NCBI RefSeq assembly: GCF_008639165.1
Contig: NZ_CP029197.1
Coordinates: 7,258,001-7,322,000 of the forward strand
DNA length: 64,000 bases
Origin: Streptomyces venezuelae ATCC 10712
Lineage (GTDB): Bacteria > Actinomycetota > Actinomycetes > Streptomycetales > Streptomycetaceae
Direction of reading: 5' to 3'
Shown: one piece after another, positions 17,875 to 25,872 of the stretch
Numbering within the stretch: the stretch's first letter is position 1
How the letters are laid out: each line of letters opens with the position of its first letter
Program-made: the position numbers and the translations under genes
Notes under the pieces: model-generated
The model's database searches: none
What the model saw: the letters and a program-made list of their open reading frames with translations, nothing else
Told to the model about the DNA's origin: nothing

Positions 17875-19458
17875 TCACGGGTTGCTCGGGGACGGGCCGA
17901 GCCGGTCGGCGGCCGCGTCCCAGGCGGCCCGTCCGGCACGGTCGTCGCGCGGTTCGTAGTGTCGCAGGGGCTGCGTCCCCGCGACGAGCCGGCGCATCGA
18001 ACCGAGGTCGCCGACGAGTCCTGCGGCCCTCGCCTGGACGAGGACGTTCCCGAGGGCGGTCGCCTCCACGGGGCCCGCGACGACGGGCAGCCCGGTGGCG
18101 TCGGCCGTCCACCGGCAGAGCAGCGCGTTCCGGGCTCCGCCGCCCACCAGATGGATCCGCCGGACGTCCCGGCCGGCCAGTTCGGCCGCCTGCCGCAGGG
18201 TGCGCCGGTGGGCGAGCGCGAGGCTCTCCAGGACGCAGCGGACCACCGCCCCCTGACTTCCGGGTGCCGGCTGGCCGGTACGGCGGCAGTACGCCCGGAC
18301 GCGTTCGGGCATGTCGCCGGGCGCGAGGAACTCCGGAGCGTCCGGGTCGACGAGCGCCGTGAGCGGCTCGGCGCGCGCGGCCGCCCCGAGCAGTTCGTCG
18401 AGCCCGTCCGGCAGCCCGTCCCGCGCCCAGGTTCTGCGGCACTCCTCCAGGAGCCACAGGCCCATGGTGTTCCGCAGGAAGCGGACCGTGCCGTCGATCC
18501 CGCGCTCGTTGCTGAAGTTCGCCGCCCGCGCCTCCTCGGTCAGCACCGGCGACCCCAGTTCGAGCCCGGCGAGCGACCAGGTGCCGCAGGAGATGTAGGC
18601 GGAGCCGGGGGCCGTCGCGGGGACGGCGACGACGGCCGACGCGGTGTCGTGCGAGGCCACGGTCGTCACCGGCGTGCCGACCGGAAGGCCGGTGAACTCA
18701 CCGACGTACGGCAGGAGTCCACCCGCCGGATCGCCCGGCGCCCGGAGCGGCGGCAGCAGTGCGGGATCGATGCCGAGCCTGCCCGGCAGCTCCCCGGACC
18801 AGACGGCCGCGCGGGCGTCGAACAGGCCCGTCGTGGAGGCGTTCGTCTCCTCGGCGCCGACCGTCCCGGTCAGCCAGTGGACGATCAGGTCCGGCATCAA
18901 CAACAACCGCTTAGCCGCCAAGAGTTGGGCACTGCCTGCGGCGGAGGCGAGCTGGAAGACCGTGTTGAACGGCAGGTGCTGGAGCCCGGTGATCCCGTAC
19001 AGCTCCCCGGCCCCGACCCGTGCCAGCACGGCCTCCGCGATCCCCTCCGTCCGCCCGTCGCGGTAGTGGTACGGCGCACCGAGCAGCGCGCCGTCCGCGT
19101 CGAGGAGCCCGTAGTCGACCGCCCAGGTGTCGACCCCGACGGAGGCGACGGGGCGACCGGAGCGGGCCGCCGCGCGCAGGCCCTCCAGGACGCCCTGGAA
19201 GAGGCCGAGGACGTCCCAGCGCAGCCCGTCGGGCAGCCGGACCGGGGTGTTGGGGAAACGGTGGACCTCGGTGAGGTCGAGTGTCCCGGGGCCGACGCGG
19301 CCGAGCATCACCCGGCCGCTGGTCGCGCCGAGGTCGACGGCGGCGAAGACGCTCCCGGCAGGCTTTCTCCCGGCGGGGGTTCTCCCAGCAGGGGTCCTCC
19401 CGGCGGGGCTTCCCCCGGCGACGGGGGAGCGGGTCGGCGGGTGGTCCGTGGTGCTCAT
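17875..19458 (-). CDS. rhaB: Rhamnulokinase with N-terminal repeat extension
   Basis: A 527-aa FGGY-family kinase that phosphorylates L-rhamnulose to L-rhamnulose 1-phosphate. Motifs are AAVDLGATSGRVMLGRV, SVGVDTWAVDYGLLD, GTWSLAGLELGSPV and HLVGGGARNALLCRW. The N-terminus carries about 35 extra residues, including three PAGR(T/K) repeats encoded by tandem 15-nt units (19363-19420) and absent from ordinary rhamnulokinases. The start codon overlaps the stop of rhaEW (ATGA). A short run of rare TTG/GCT codons near 18900-18920 (AAKRLLLMP) is unusual for this GC level. Confidence 0.93.
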   Translation of the reverse strand: MSTTDHPPTRSPVAGGSPAGRTPAGRTPAGRKPAGSVFAAVDLGATSGRVMLGRVGPGTLDLTEVHRFPNTPVRLPDGLRWDVLGLFQGVLEGLRAAARSGRPVASVGVDTWAVDYGLLDADGALLGAPYHYRDGRTEGIAEAVLARVGAGELYGITGLQHLPFNTVFQLASAAGSAQLLAAKRLLLMPDLIVHWLTGTVGAEETNASTTGLFDARAAVWSGELPGRLGIDPALLPPLRAPGDPAGGLLPYVGEFTGLPVGTPVTTVASHDTASAVVAVPATAPGSAYISCGTWSLAGLELGSPVLTEEARAANFSNERGIDGTVRFLRNTMGLWLLEECRRTWARDGLPDGLDELLGAAARAEPLTALVDPDAPEFLAPGDMPERVRAYCRRTGQPAPGSQGAVVRCVLESLALAHRRTLRQAAELAGRDVRRIHLVGGGARNALLCRWTADATGLPVVAGPVEATALGNVLVQARAAGLVGDLGSMRRLVAGTQPLRHYEPRDDRAGRAAWDAAADRLGPSPSNP

Positions 19459-21575
19459 CGGAGGAAGGCCGCCGCCACGCCCGCGTCCACCGGCACGTGC
19501 AGCCCGGTCGTATGGCTCAGGTCGCCGCCGGTCAGCGCGAAGACCGCGTCGGCGACGTGCTCGGGCAGCACCTCGCGCTTGAGCAGGGTGCGCCCCGCGT
19601 AGAACGCGCCGAGGTCCTCCTCGGCGATGCCGTACGTCGCCGCCCGCTGCGCCCCCCAGCCGCCGGAGAAGATGCCCGAGCCGCGCACCACCCCGTCCGG
19701 GTTGACGCCGTTGACACGGATGCCGTGCTCCCCCAACTCGGCTGCGAGCAGACGCACTTGATGCGCCTGGTCCGCCTTGGTCGCGGAATAGGCGATGTTG
19801 TTCGGACCCGCGAAGACCGCGTTCTTCGAGACGACGTAGACGATGTCGCCGCCCAGGCCCTGCGCGGTCATCACCCGCGCCGCCTCCCGGGACACCAGGA
19901 AGGAGCCCCGGGCCATGATCGCGTGCTGGACGTCCCAGTCCCGCGCCGTGGTCTCCAGGAGCGGCTTGGAGAGGGAGATGCCCGCGTTGTTGACGACCAG
20001 GTCGAGCCCGCCGAAGGCGAGCAGCGCCGCCCGCACCGCGGCGCCGATCTCCTCCTCCGACGTGACGTCCACGGCGACGGCCACCGCCTTGTCCGGGCCG
20101 CCGAGTTCCTCCGCGACCGCCGCCGCGCTCGACGCGTTCAGGTCGGCGACGACCACACAGGCCCCCTCGGCGACCAGCCGGTGCGCGATCGCCCGGCCGA
20201 TGCCGCTGCCCGCCCCGGTCACGAGAGCCACCCGGGTCGCCAGCGGCCGCGGCTTCGGCATCCTCCGCAGCTTGGCCTCCTCCAGGTCCCAGTACTCGAT
20301 CCGGAACTTCTCCGATTCCTCGATCGGCGCGTACGAGGAGACCGCCTCGGCCCCGCGCATCACGTTGATCGCGTTGACGTAGAACTCGCCGGCCACGCGC
20401 GCGGTCTGCTTGTCCCGGCCGAAGGAGAACATCCCCACCCCCGGCACGAGCACGATCGCCGGGTCGGCGCCCCGCATCGCCGGGGAGTCCTCGGCGGCGT
20501 GCCGCGCGTAGTAGGCCGCGTACTCCGCGCGGTACGCGGTGTGCAGTTCCCGCAGCCGGGCGACCGCCCGGTCGAGGGGCGCGTCGGCCGGGACGTCCAG
20601 GACGAGCGGCCGGACCTTGGTCCGCAGGAAGTGGTCGGGACAGGAGGTGCCGAGGGCGGCCAGGCGCGGATGCCCGGCACGGGCCAGGAAGTCCAGCACC
20701 GTCCCGGAGTCGGTGAAGTGACCCACCTGGGGATGGTCCCGGGAGGCGAGCCCCCGGACGTACGGGGCGAGCGCGGCGGCCCGCTCCCGCCGCTCGGCCT
20801 CGGGCAGCGGGGCGAACCCGTCGACCACCGGCCCGAAGGGCTCAGGACGGCCCCGCTCGGCCAGGAAGGCCTCGGCGGTCCGGACGATGTGCAGCGAGTT
20901 GCGCTCGCACTCCTCCGAGGTGTCGCCCCAGGCGGTGATCCCGTGCCCGCCGAGCACACAGCCGATGGCGCCCGGGTGGGCCTCCTTGACCGCGGCGATG
21001 TCCAGGCCGAGCTGGAAGCCGGGACGGCGCCACGGCACCCAGACCACCGTGTCGCCGAAGCAGTCGGCCGTGAGCTTCTCCCCGTCGGCCGCGCAGGCGA
21101 GAGCGATGCCCGCGTCCGGGTGGAGGTGGTCCACGTGCGCCGCGTCCACCAGGCCGTGCATCGCGGTGTCGATGGAGGGGGCCGCGCCCCCCTTCCCGTA
21201 CAGGCAGTGGTCGAACGCGGCGACCATCTCGTCCTCGCGCTCCACCCCCGGGTAGACCTCGGCGAGCGCGCGCAGCCGGTCGAGCCGGAGCACCGCGAGC
21301 CCGTCCTCGGTGAGGGTGCCCAGGTCGCCGCCGGAGCCCTTGACCCACATGAGGGTGGTCGCGCCCCCGGTCACCGGGTCCGTGACGAGGCCCTTGGCGG
21401 AGGCGTTGCCGCCCGCGTAGTTGGTGGTGCGGGGGTCGGAGCCGAGCCGGTGGGCCCGCTCCAGGAGGGCGACGACCTCGGGTGGCGTGACGCGGGGAGG
21501 GGCGACGCGGGGAGGAGTGGCGTGGGGAGGGGTGGCTTCGGGAGGGGTCGCTTCGGAAGGGACGGCGGAGGCCAT
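19455..21575 (-). CDS. rhaEW: Bifunctional rhamnulose-1-phosphate aldolase/lactaldehyde dehydrogenase
   Basis: A 706-aa two-domain enzyme. The N-terminal class II aldolase domain (about 30-430) has the zinc site AAHVDHLHPDAG and LGGHGITAWGDT. It splits rhamnulose 1-phosphate into DHAP and L-lactaldehyde. The C-terminal SDR domain (about 450-706) has the NAD motif LVTGAGSGIGRA, NNAGIS and the catalytic YSATK, and should oxidise lactaldehyde to lactate. The ATG at 21575 is preferred over one at 21632 because of the AAGGA upstream and the otherwise large overlap with rhaI. Residues about 6-25 are degenerate (E/H/R)ATPP-type repeats encoded by 15-nt units (about 21495-21555). Confidence 0.93.
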   Translation of the reverse strand: MASAVPSEATPPEATPPHATPPRVAPPRVTPPEVVALLERAHRLGSDPRTTNYAGGNASAKGLVTDPVTGGATTLMWVKGSGGDLGTLTEDGLAVLRLDRLRALAEVYPGVEREDEMVAAFDHCLYGKGGAAPSIDTAMHGLVDAAHVDHLHPDAGIALACAADGEKLTADCFGDTVVWVPWRRPGFQLGLDIAAVKEAHPGAIGCVLGGHGITAWGDTSEECERNSLHIVRTAEAFLAERGRPEPFGPVVDGFAPLPEAERRERAAALAPYVRGLASRDHPQVGHFTDSGTVLDFLARAGHPRLAALGTSCPDHFLRTKVRPLVLDVPADAPLDRAVARLRELHTAYRAEYAAYYARHAAEDSPAMRGADPAIVLVPGVGMFSFGRDKQTARVAGEFYVNAINVMRGAEAVSSYAPIEESEKFRIEYWDLEEAKLRRMPKPRPLATRVALVTGAGSGIGRAIAHRLVAEGACVVVADLNASSAAAVAEELGGPDKAVAVAVDVTSEEEIGAAVRAALLAFGGLDLVVNNAGISLSKPLLETTARDWDVQHAIMARGSFLVSREAARVMTAQGLGGDIVYVVSKNAVFAGPNNIAYSATKADQAHQVRLLAAELGEHGIRVNGVNPDGVVRGSGIFSGGWGAQRAATYGIAEEDLGAFYAGRTLLKREVLPEHVADAVFALTGGDLSHTTGLHVPVDAGVAAAFLR

Positions 21576-21628
21576 GGAGGTCCTTGGAGATCGGAGGGGA
21601 GGGGAGCCGGGCAGAGGGGGGGGCGCGG

Positions 21629-22795
21629 TCACGCCCCCCAGCCGGCCTGGTCGCCGCCGACGCGCTCCGCGGCGATCCGCTCCTGGTGCCCGGAGCGGAG
21701 ATAGGCGGCGACCGGGTCGGGGTCGAGCCCCCGCTCCTCGCGCAGCGCGCGCAGCAGGGGCCGTACGTCGGTGGCGTAGGCGTCCATCAGGACGGCGTGG
21801 GCGGCGAGGACGTCACCGGACCGCTGGGCGGCGGCGAGCGCGTCGGCGTCGACGAGCAGCGCCTTGGCGGTGGCCTCCTGCACGTTCATGACCGAGCGGA
21901 TCACGGCGGGGACCTTGTCCTCGACGTTGTGGCACTGGTCGAGCATGAAGGCGACGCCCGCCGAGGGCTCGAGGCCGCCGTTCCGTACGACCTCGTGCAT
22001 GATCCGGAACAGCTGGAAGGGGTCGGCGGCACCGGCCATCAGGTCGTCGTCCGCGTAGAAGCGCGAGTTGAAGTCGAAGCCGCCGAGCCGCCCTGCGCGC
22101 AGCAGCAGGGCGACGATGAACTCGATGTTGGTGCCCGGCGCGTGGTGCCCGGTGTCCACGACGACCCGGGCCTTCGGGCCGAGCGCGAGGCAGTGGGCGT
22201 ACGCGGTGCCCCAGTCCGGCACGTCGGTGGCGTAGAAGGCGGGCTCGAAGAGCTTGTACTCCAGGAGCATCCGCTGCCCCTCGCCGAGCCGCGCGTACAC
22301 CTCGGCGAGGGACTCGGCGAGCCGCTCCTGCCGGGCGGTGACGTCGTCCTGCCCGGGGTAGTTGGTGCCGTCGGCGAACCAGAGCTTCAGGTCGGCCGAA
22401 CCGGTCGCGTCCATGATGTCGACGCAGTCGAGCAGGTGGCCGACGGCCTTGCGGCGTACGGCGGGGTCGGGGTGGCAGACGCTGCCGAGCCGGTAGGCGT
22501 CGTCCTGGAAGGTGTTGGAGTTGATCGCGCCGAGGCGCAGGCCGCGCTCCTTCGCGTACGCGGCGAGGGCGGCCCAGTCGTCGACCCGGTCCCAGGGGAT
22601 GTGCAGGGAGACCGTGGGGGCGATGCCGGTGTACGCGTGGACGCGGGCGGCGTCGTCGAGCTTCTCGTACGGGTCACGGGGCACGCCGGGCCGGGTGAAC
22701 ACCTTGAAGCGGGTGCCGGAGTTGCCGTAGCCCCAGGAGGGGGTTTCGATCCGCTGGGCGGCGAGTGCGGCCTTCACGGCAGCGATGTCGGGCAT
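21629..22795 (-). CDS. rhaI: L-rhamnose isomerase (RhaI type)
   Basis: A 388-aa TIM-barrel isomerase of the Pseudomonas/actinobacterial RhaI type, converting L-rhamnose to L-rhamnulose. Motifs include SWGYGNSGTRFKVF, LRLGAINSNTFQDD, DLKLWFADGTNYPGQDD, EYKLFEPAFYATDVPDWG, VVVDTGHHAPGTNIEF and GGFDFNSRFYADDDLM, which together supply the metal ligands. It is the first gene of the rha-lut operon. I chose ATG 22795, with GAGG five bases upstream; an in-frame GTG at 22801 sits directly on that Shine-Dalgarno. Confidence 0.95.
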   Translation of the reverse strand: MPDIAAVKAALAAQRIETPSWGYGNSGTRFKVFTRPGVPRDPYEKLDDAARVHAYTGIAPTVSLHIPWDRVDDWAALAAYAKERGLRLGAINSNTFQDDAYRLGSVCHPDPAVRRKAVGHLLDCVDIMDATGSADLKLWFADGTNYPGQDDVTARQERLAESLAEVYARLGEGQRMLLEYKLFEPAFYATDVPDWGTAYAHCLALGPKARVVVDTGHHAPGTNIEFIVALLLRAGRLGGFDFNSRFYADDDLMAGAADPFQLFRIMHEVVRNGGLEPSAGVAFMLDQCHNVEDKVPAVIRSVMNVQEATAKALLVDADALAAAQRSGDVLAAHAVLMDAYATDVRPLLRALREERGLDPDPVAAYLRSGHQERIAAERVGGDQAGWGA

Positions 22796-22825
22796 GTCCA
22801 CCTCGGGGTGCTCGAAGCCTTGAAA

Positions 22826-22837
22826 TGAATCGATTCA
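22826..22837. promoter_or_regulatory. Rhamnose operator, rhaI side
   Basis: TGAATCGATTCA is a perfect 12-bp palindrome lying just downstream of the predicted rhaI transcription start. It matches the rhaM-side site (TGAAACATTTCA) in both arms, giving TGAAWCRWTTCA. The LacI protein encoded at 23495 is the likely ligand. Confidence 0.75.
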
Positions 22838-22846
22838 GTGATCGGG

Positions 22847-22875
22847 AAGCTAACCACCACGCAGGATGCCGTCAA
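22847..22875 (-). promoter_or_regulatory. Promoter of the rha-lut operon
   Basis: On the minus strand, -35 TTGACG (22875-22870), a 17-bp spacer and -10 TAGCTT (22852-22847). It mirrors the rhaM promoter. Confidence 0.6.
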
Positions 22876-22880
22876 GACTC

Positions 22881-22910
22881 TTGACGCTCCTCGACCGGAC
22901 GGCCTAGCGT
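22881..22910 (+). promoter_or_regulatory. Promoter of rhaM
   Basis: -35 TTGACG (22881-22886), an 18-bp spacer and -10 TAGCGT (22905-22910). The rhaM-side operator begins 14 bp downstream of the -10. Confidence 0.55.
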
Positions 22911-22923
22911 CCCGAGCGCCGAA

Positions 22924-22937
22924 CTGAAACATTTCAG
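22924..22937. promoter_or_regulatory. Rhamnose operator, rhaM side
   Basis: CTGAAACATTTCAG has 6-bp perfect arms around a central CA. It is the counterpart of the site at 22826 and is placed symmetrically about the divergent promoter region. Confidence 0.7.
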
Positions 22938-22965
22938 CTACTCGGGGGAGGGGAGAGGAGACGAC

Positions 22966-23295
22966 ATGACGGCGATGCGGCGGGTCTGCTTCCTGCTCAA
23001 GGTCCGGGCCGGGCGGGTCGAGGAGTACCGGGCGCGCCACGAGCACGTCTGGGCCGAGATGCTGACGGCCCTCTCCGCCGCCGGCTGGCACAACTACTCC
23101 CTCTTCCTCCGCGAGGACGGGCTGCTCGTCGGCTATCTGGAGACACCGGACTTCGACCGGGCCCGCGCCGCCATGGAGGCCACCGAGGTCAACGCTCGCT
23201 GGCAGGCGGAGATGGCGGAGTTCTTCGAGGAGCTCGACGGACAGGCGCCGGACGCCGCCATGCGGCCGCTGACGGAGGTCTTCCATCTGGCGTGA
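22966..23295 (+). CDS. rhaM: L-rhamnose mutarotase
   Basis: A 109-aa dimeric ferredoxin-like protein of the RhaM family that interconverts the alpha and beta anomers of L-rhamnose. The conserved region RVEEYRARHEHVWAEMLTAL contains the family His, and GWHNYSLFLREDGLLVGYLE contains the conserved Trp/Tyr. GGAGAGGAG precedes the ATG. It is divergent from rhaI and controlled by paired operators. A 190-bp stretch without an evident gene separates it from the LacI regulator downstream. Confidence 0.94.
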   Translation: MTAMRRVCFLLKVRAGRVEEYRARHEHVWAEMLTALSAAGWHNYSLFLREDGLLVGYLETPDFDRARAAMEATEVNARWQAEMAEFFEELDGQAPDAAMRPLTEVFHLA

Positions 23296-23494
23296 GGGGC
23301 GCCGGGCGGCGTCGGCGTCGACGGGTGGGGCGCGGGGCCCACGGGCAAGGCGGGGGCGCCGCGCGGCGCGGGGAGGCGGCGGCGTCGTGCGGGGCGCGGG
23401 CGGCGGGCGGCCCGGCGCGGCCGCATAGGATGAAAACCGGGGCGGGACCTCGCCCGGACGGGGCGGTAGGGGCAGGACGGACCAGGTGGGACGG

Positions 23495-24532
23495 ATGACG
23501 GACACCGCGCGGACGGTCGGGAACGTCGGCATCAAGGACGTGGCACGCGAGGCGGGCGTCTCCGTCGGCACCGTCTCCAACGTGATCAACCAGCCGGACC
23601 GGGTCTCGCCCGCGACGCTCCAGCACGTCCGCCGGGTCATCGACCGCCTCGGCTACGTCCGCAGCGAGTCCGCCCGCCAGCTCAGGGCCGGCCGCAGCCG
23701 CATCATGGCGCTGCTCGTCCTCGACATGGGCAATCCCTTCTTCGTCGACATCGCCCGGGGCGCCGAGCGCACCGCGCGGGCGGCCGGCCTGGGCGTCATG
23801 GTCTGCAACAGCGACCAGAACGCCCGGGACGAGGCCGACTACCTCTCCCTCTTCGCCGAACAGCGCGTCCGGGGCGTGCTCGTCACCCCCGCCGACCCCA
23901 GCGGTGAGAACCTCCGCGAGTTCCGCCGGCACGGCATCCCGGCCGTGCTCGTCGACCGGGTCGCGGGCGACGGCGCCGGATGCTCGGTCTCCGTGGACGA
24001 CGTCGTCGGCGGCTCCCTCGCGGTCCGGCACCTCACCGCGACCGGCCACCGGAGCTTCGCGTACGTCAGCGGCCCCGCCCATCTCCAGCAGATCCGCGAC
24101 CGCCGCGAAGGCGCCCTCCTGGCCCTCGCCGAGGCCGGACTGCCCGCCTCGGCGCTCCGGGAGATCCCGGCCGAGCGGCTCGACGTGGCCTCCGGACGCG
24201 ACGCCGGCTCCCGGCTGCTCGGCCTCCCCGACCGTCCGACCGCCGTCTTCTGCGCCAACGACCTGCTGGCCCTCGGCGTCCTCCAGGCCCTGTACGCGGC
24301 GGGCGTCCGGGTCCCGGAGGACATGGCCATCGTCGGCTACGACGACATCGAGTTCGCGGCGGCCGCGACCGTGCCCCTCACCTCCGTACGGCAGCCGGCG
24401 CTGACCCTGGGGGCCAAGGCCGCCGAACTGCTCCTGGAGGAGACCGGCGAGCGGGCGGCCGACCACCGGCACGCGCACGTGGTGCTCCAGCCGGAGCTGG
24501 TCGTCCGCCGCTCGACGCTCGCCGGGCACTGA
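23495..24532 (+). CDS. LacI-family rhamnose repressor (RhaR-like)
   Basis: A 345-aa protein with HTH IKDVAREAGVSVGTVSNVINQPDRVSP and hinge ARQLRAGRSRIMALLVLDMGNPFF. The effector domain includes RVRGVLVTPADPSG, CSVSVDDVVGGSLAVRHL, AVFCANDLLALGVLQAL and GYDDIEFAAAA. Position, and the TGAAWCRWTTCA sites in the rha divergent promoter, make it the probable rhamnose repressor. ATG 23495 is chosen; a GTG at 23486 in the same frame lacks a separate ribosome site. It is convergent with xylA. Confidence 0.88.
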   Translation: MTDTARTVGNVGIKDVAREAGVSVGTVSNVINQPDRVSPATLQHVRRVIDRLGYVRSESARQLRAGRSRIMALLVLDMGNPFFVDIARGAERTARAAGLGVMVCNSDQNARDEADYLSLFAEQRVRGVLVTPADPSGENLREFRRHGIPAVLVDRVAGDGAGCSVSVDDVVGGSLAVRHLTATGHRSFAYVSGPAHLQQIRDRREGALLALAEAGLPASALREIPAERLDVASGRDAGSRLLGLPDRPTAVFCANDLLALGVLQALYAAGVRVPEDMAIVGYDDIEFAAAATVPLTSVRQPALTLGAKAAELLLEETGERAADHRHAHVVLQPELVVRRSTLAGH

Positions 24533-24565
24533 CCCCCCTGGAGGCTCCCCGGGAAGCGGGCCGCC

Positions 24566-25735
24566 TCAGCGGACGCCGAGGAGGTGTTCAAGGGCCAGCT
24601 GGTCGAGCTGCTCGAAGGCCATGGAGCGGGCCGCCGCCGCGTCCGGGTCGAAGGTCTCGTACGCGGTGGGGTCGGCCAGCAGCGCCGCGAGGCCGTCGGA
24701 AGCGGTGGGCACGGCGAGTTCCGGCAGCCGGGAGGCGGCCAGGGCCCGCTGGACGTCCGGGTCGGCGCGGAAGGCCGCCGCGCGCTCCTTGAGGATCAGG
24801 TAGTTGCGCATGCAGTTCTTCGCCGACTCCCACACCCCGTCGGCGCCGTCCGTCCGCACCGGCTTGAAGTCGAAGTGGCGCGGGCCCTCGTACCCGGCCG
24901 TCTCCAGGAGGTCCACCAGCCAGAACGCCTGACGCAGATCGCCCGCGCCGAAGCGGAAGTCCTGGTCGTACTTGATGCCGGACTGGCCGTTCAGGTCGAT
25001 GTGGAACAGCTTGCCCGCCCACAGCGCCTGCGCGATGCCGTGCGGGAAGTTGAGACCGGCCATCTGCTCGTGGCCCGTCTCCGGGTTCACGCCGACCAGT
25101 TCGGGGCGCTCCAGGCGCTCGATGAAGGCCAGGGCGTGCCCGATGGTGGGCAGCAGGATGTCGCCGCGCGGCTCGTTCGGCTTGGGCTCGATGGCGAAGC
25201 GCAGGTCGTAGCCCTGCTCGGTGACGTACTGGCCGAGCAGGTCGAAGGCCTCCTTCATCCGGTCGAGCGCGACCTGGACGTCCTTCGCCGCGCCGGACTC
25301 GGCGCCCTCCCGGCCGCCCCAGGCCACGTACACGGTGGCGCCGAGCTCGACGGCGAGGTCGATGTTGCGGAGGGTCTTGCGCAGGGCGAAGCGGCGTACG
25401 TCCCGGTCGTTGGCGGTGAACGCGCCGTCCTTGAAGACCGGGTGGGTGAAGAGGTTCGTAGTGGCCATCGGCACCGCGAGCCCGGTGCGGTCCAGGGCGG
25501 CCCGGAAGCGCTTGACGATCGCGTCGCGCTCGGCGTCCGGGGCGCCGAAGGGGATCAGGTCGTCGTCGTGGAAGGTGACGCCGTACGCGCCGAGGTCGGC
25601 GAGCCGCTCGACGGCCTCGACGGGGTCGAGCGCCGGGCGGGTCGCCTCGCCGAACGGGTCGCGGCCCTGCCAGCCGACGGTCCAGAGGCCGAAGGTGAAG
25701 CGGTCCTCGGGGGTGGGGGAGAAGAGCTCCGGCAT
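24566..25735 (-). CDS. xylA: Xylose isomerase
   Basis: A 389-aa actinobacterial-type (class I) D-xylose isomerase of normal length. Active-site elements are TFGLWTVGWQGRDPFG, GVTFHDDDLIPFG (catalytic His and Asp), YVAWGGREGAESG, AIEPKPNEPRGD, GVNPETGHEQMAGL and HIDLNGQSGIKYDQD. It converts xylose to xylulose for the divergently encoded kinase. The ATG at 25735 has GAAGGA about seven bases upstream, and the longer upstream frame would run through the operator. A ROK-type operator lies 26-48 bp upstream of the start codon. Confidence 0.97.
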   Translation of the reverse strand: MPELFSPTPEDRFTFGLWTVGWQGRDPFGEATRPALDPVEAVERLADLGAYGVTFHDDDLIPFGAPDAERDAIVKRFRAALDRTGLAVPMATTNLFTHPVFKDGAFTANDRDVRRFALRKTLRNIDLAVELGATVYVAWGGREGAESGAAKDVQVALDRMKEAFDLLGQYVTEQGYDLRFAIEPKPNEPRGDILLPTIGHALAFIERLERPELVGVNPETGHEQMAGLNFPHGIAQALWAGKLFHIDLNGQSGIKYDQDFRFGAGDLRQAFWLVDLLETAGYEGPRHFDFKPVRTDGADGVWESAKNCMRNYLILKERAAAFRADPDVQRALAASRLPELAVPTASDGLAALLADPTAYETFDPDAAAARSMAFEQLDQLALEHLLGVR

Positions 25736-25760
25736 GGTGTGTCCTTCTCTTGCTCTCGGG

Positions 25761-25783
25761 ATTTGTTTTCTGAGATAACTAAT
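25761..25783. promoter_or_regulatory. XylR/ROK-type operator between xylA and xylB
   Basis: ATTTGTT, nine bases, AACTAAT. The 7-bp arms match at six positions and this is the most AT-rich patch in the area. The layout resembles XylR operators (TTAGTTTGT-type half-sites). It would serve both divergent xyl promoters, with the ROK protein at 29922 as the likely ligand. Confidence 0.65.
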
Positions 25784-25872
25784 ACGGGACGGACACGCGG
25801 GGCGCCAGCCCCCGCCACGGATCGGCCCCCGGGACGACCTACCGTGACGCACTACAGGGAAGAGGTGAGGAC

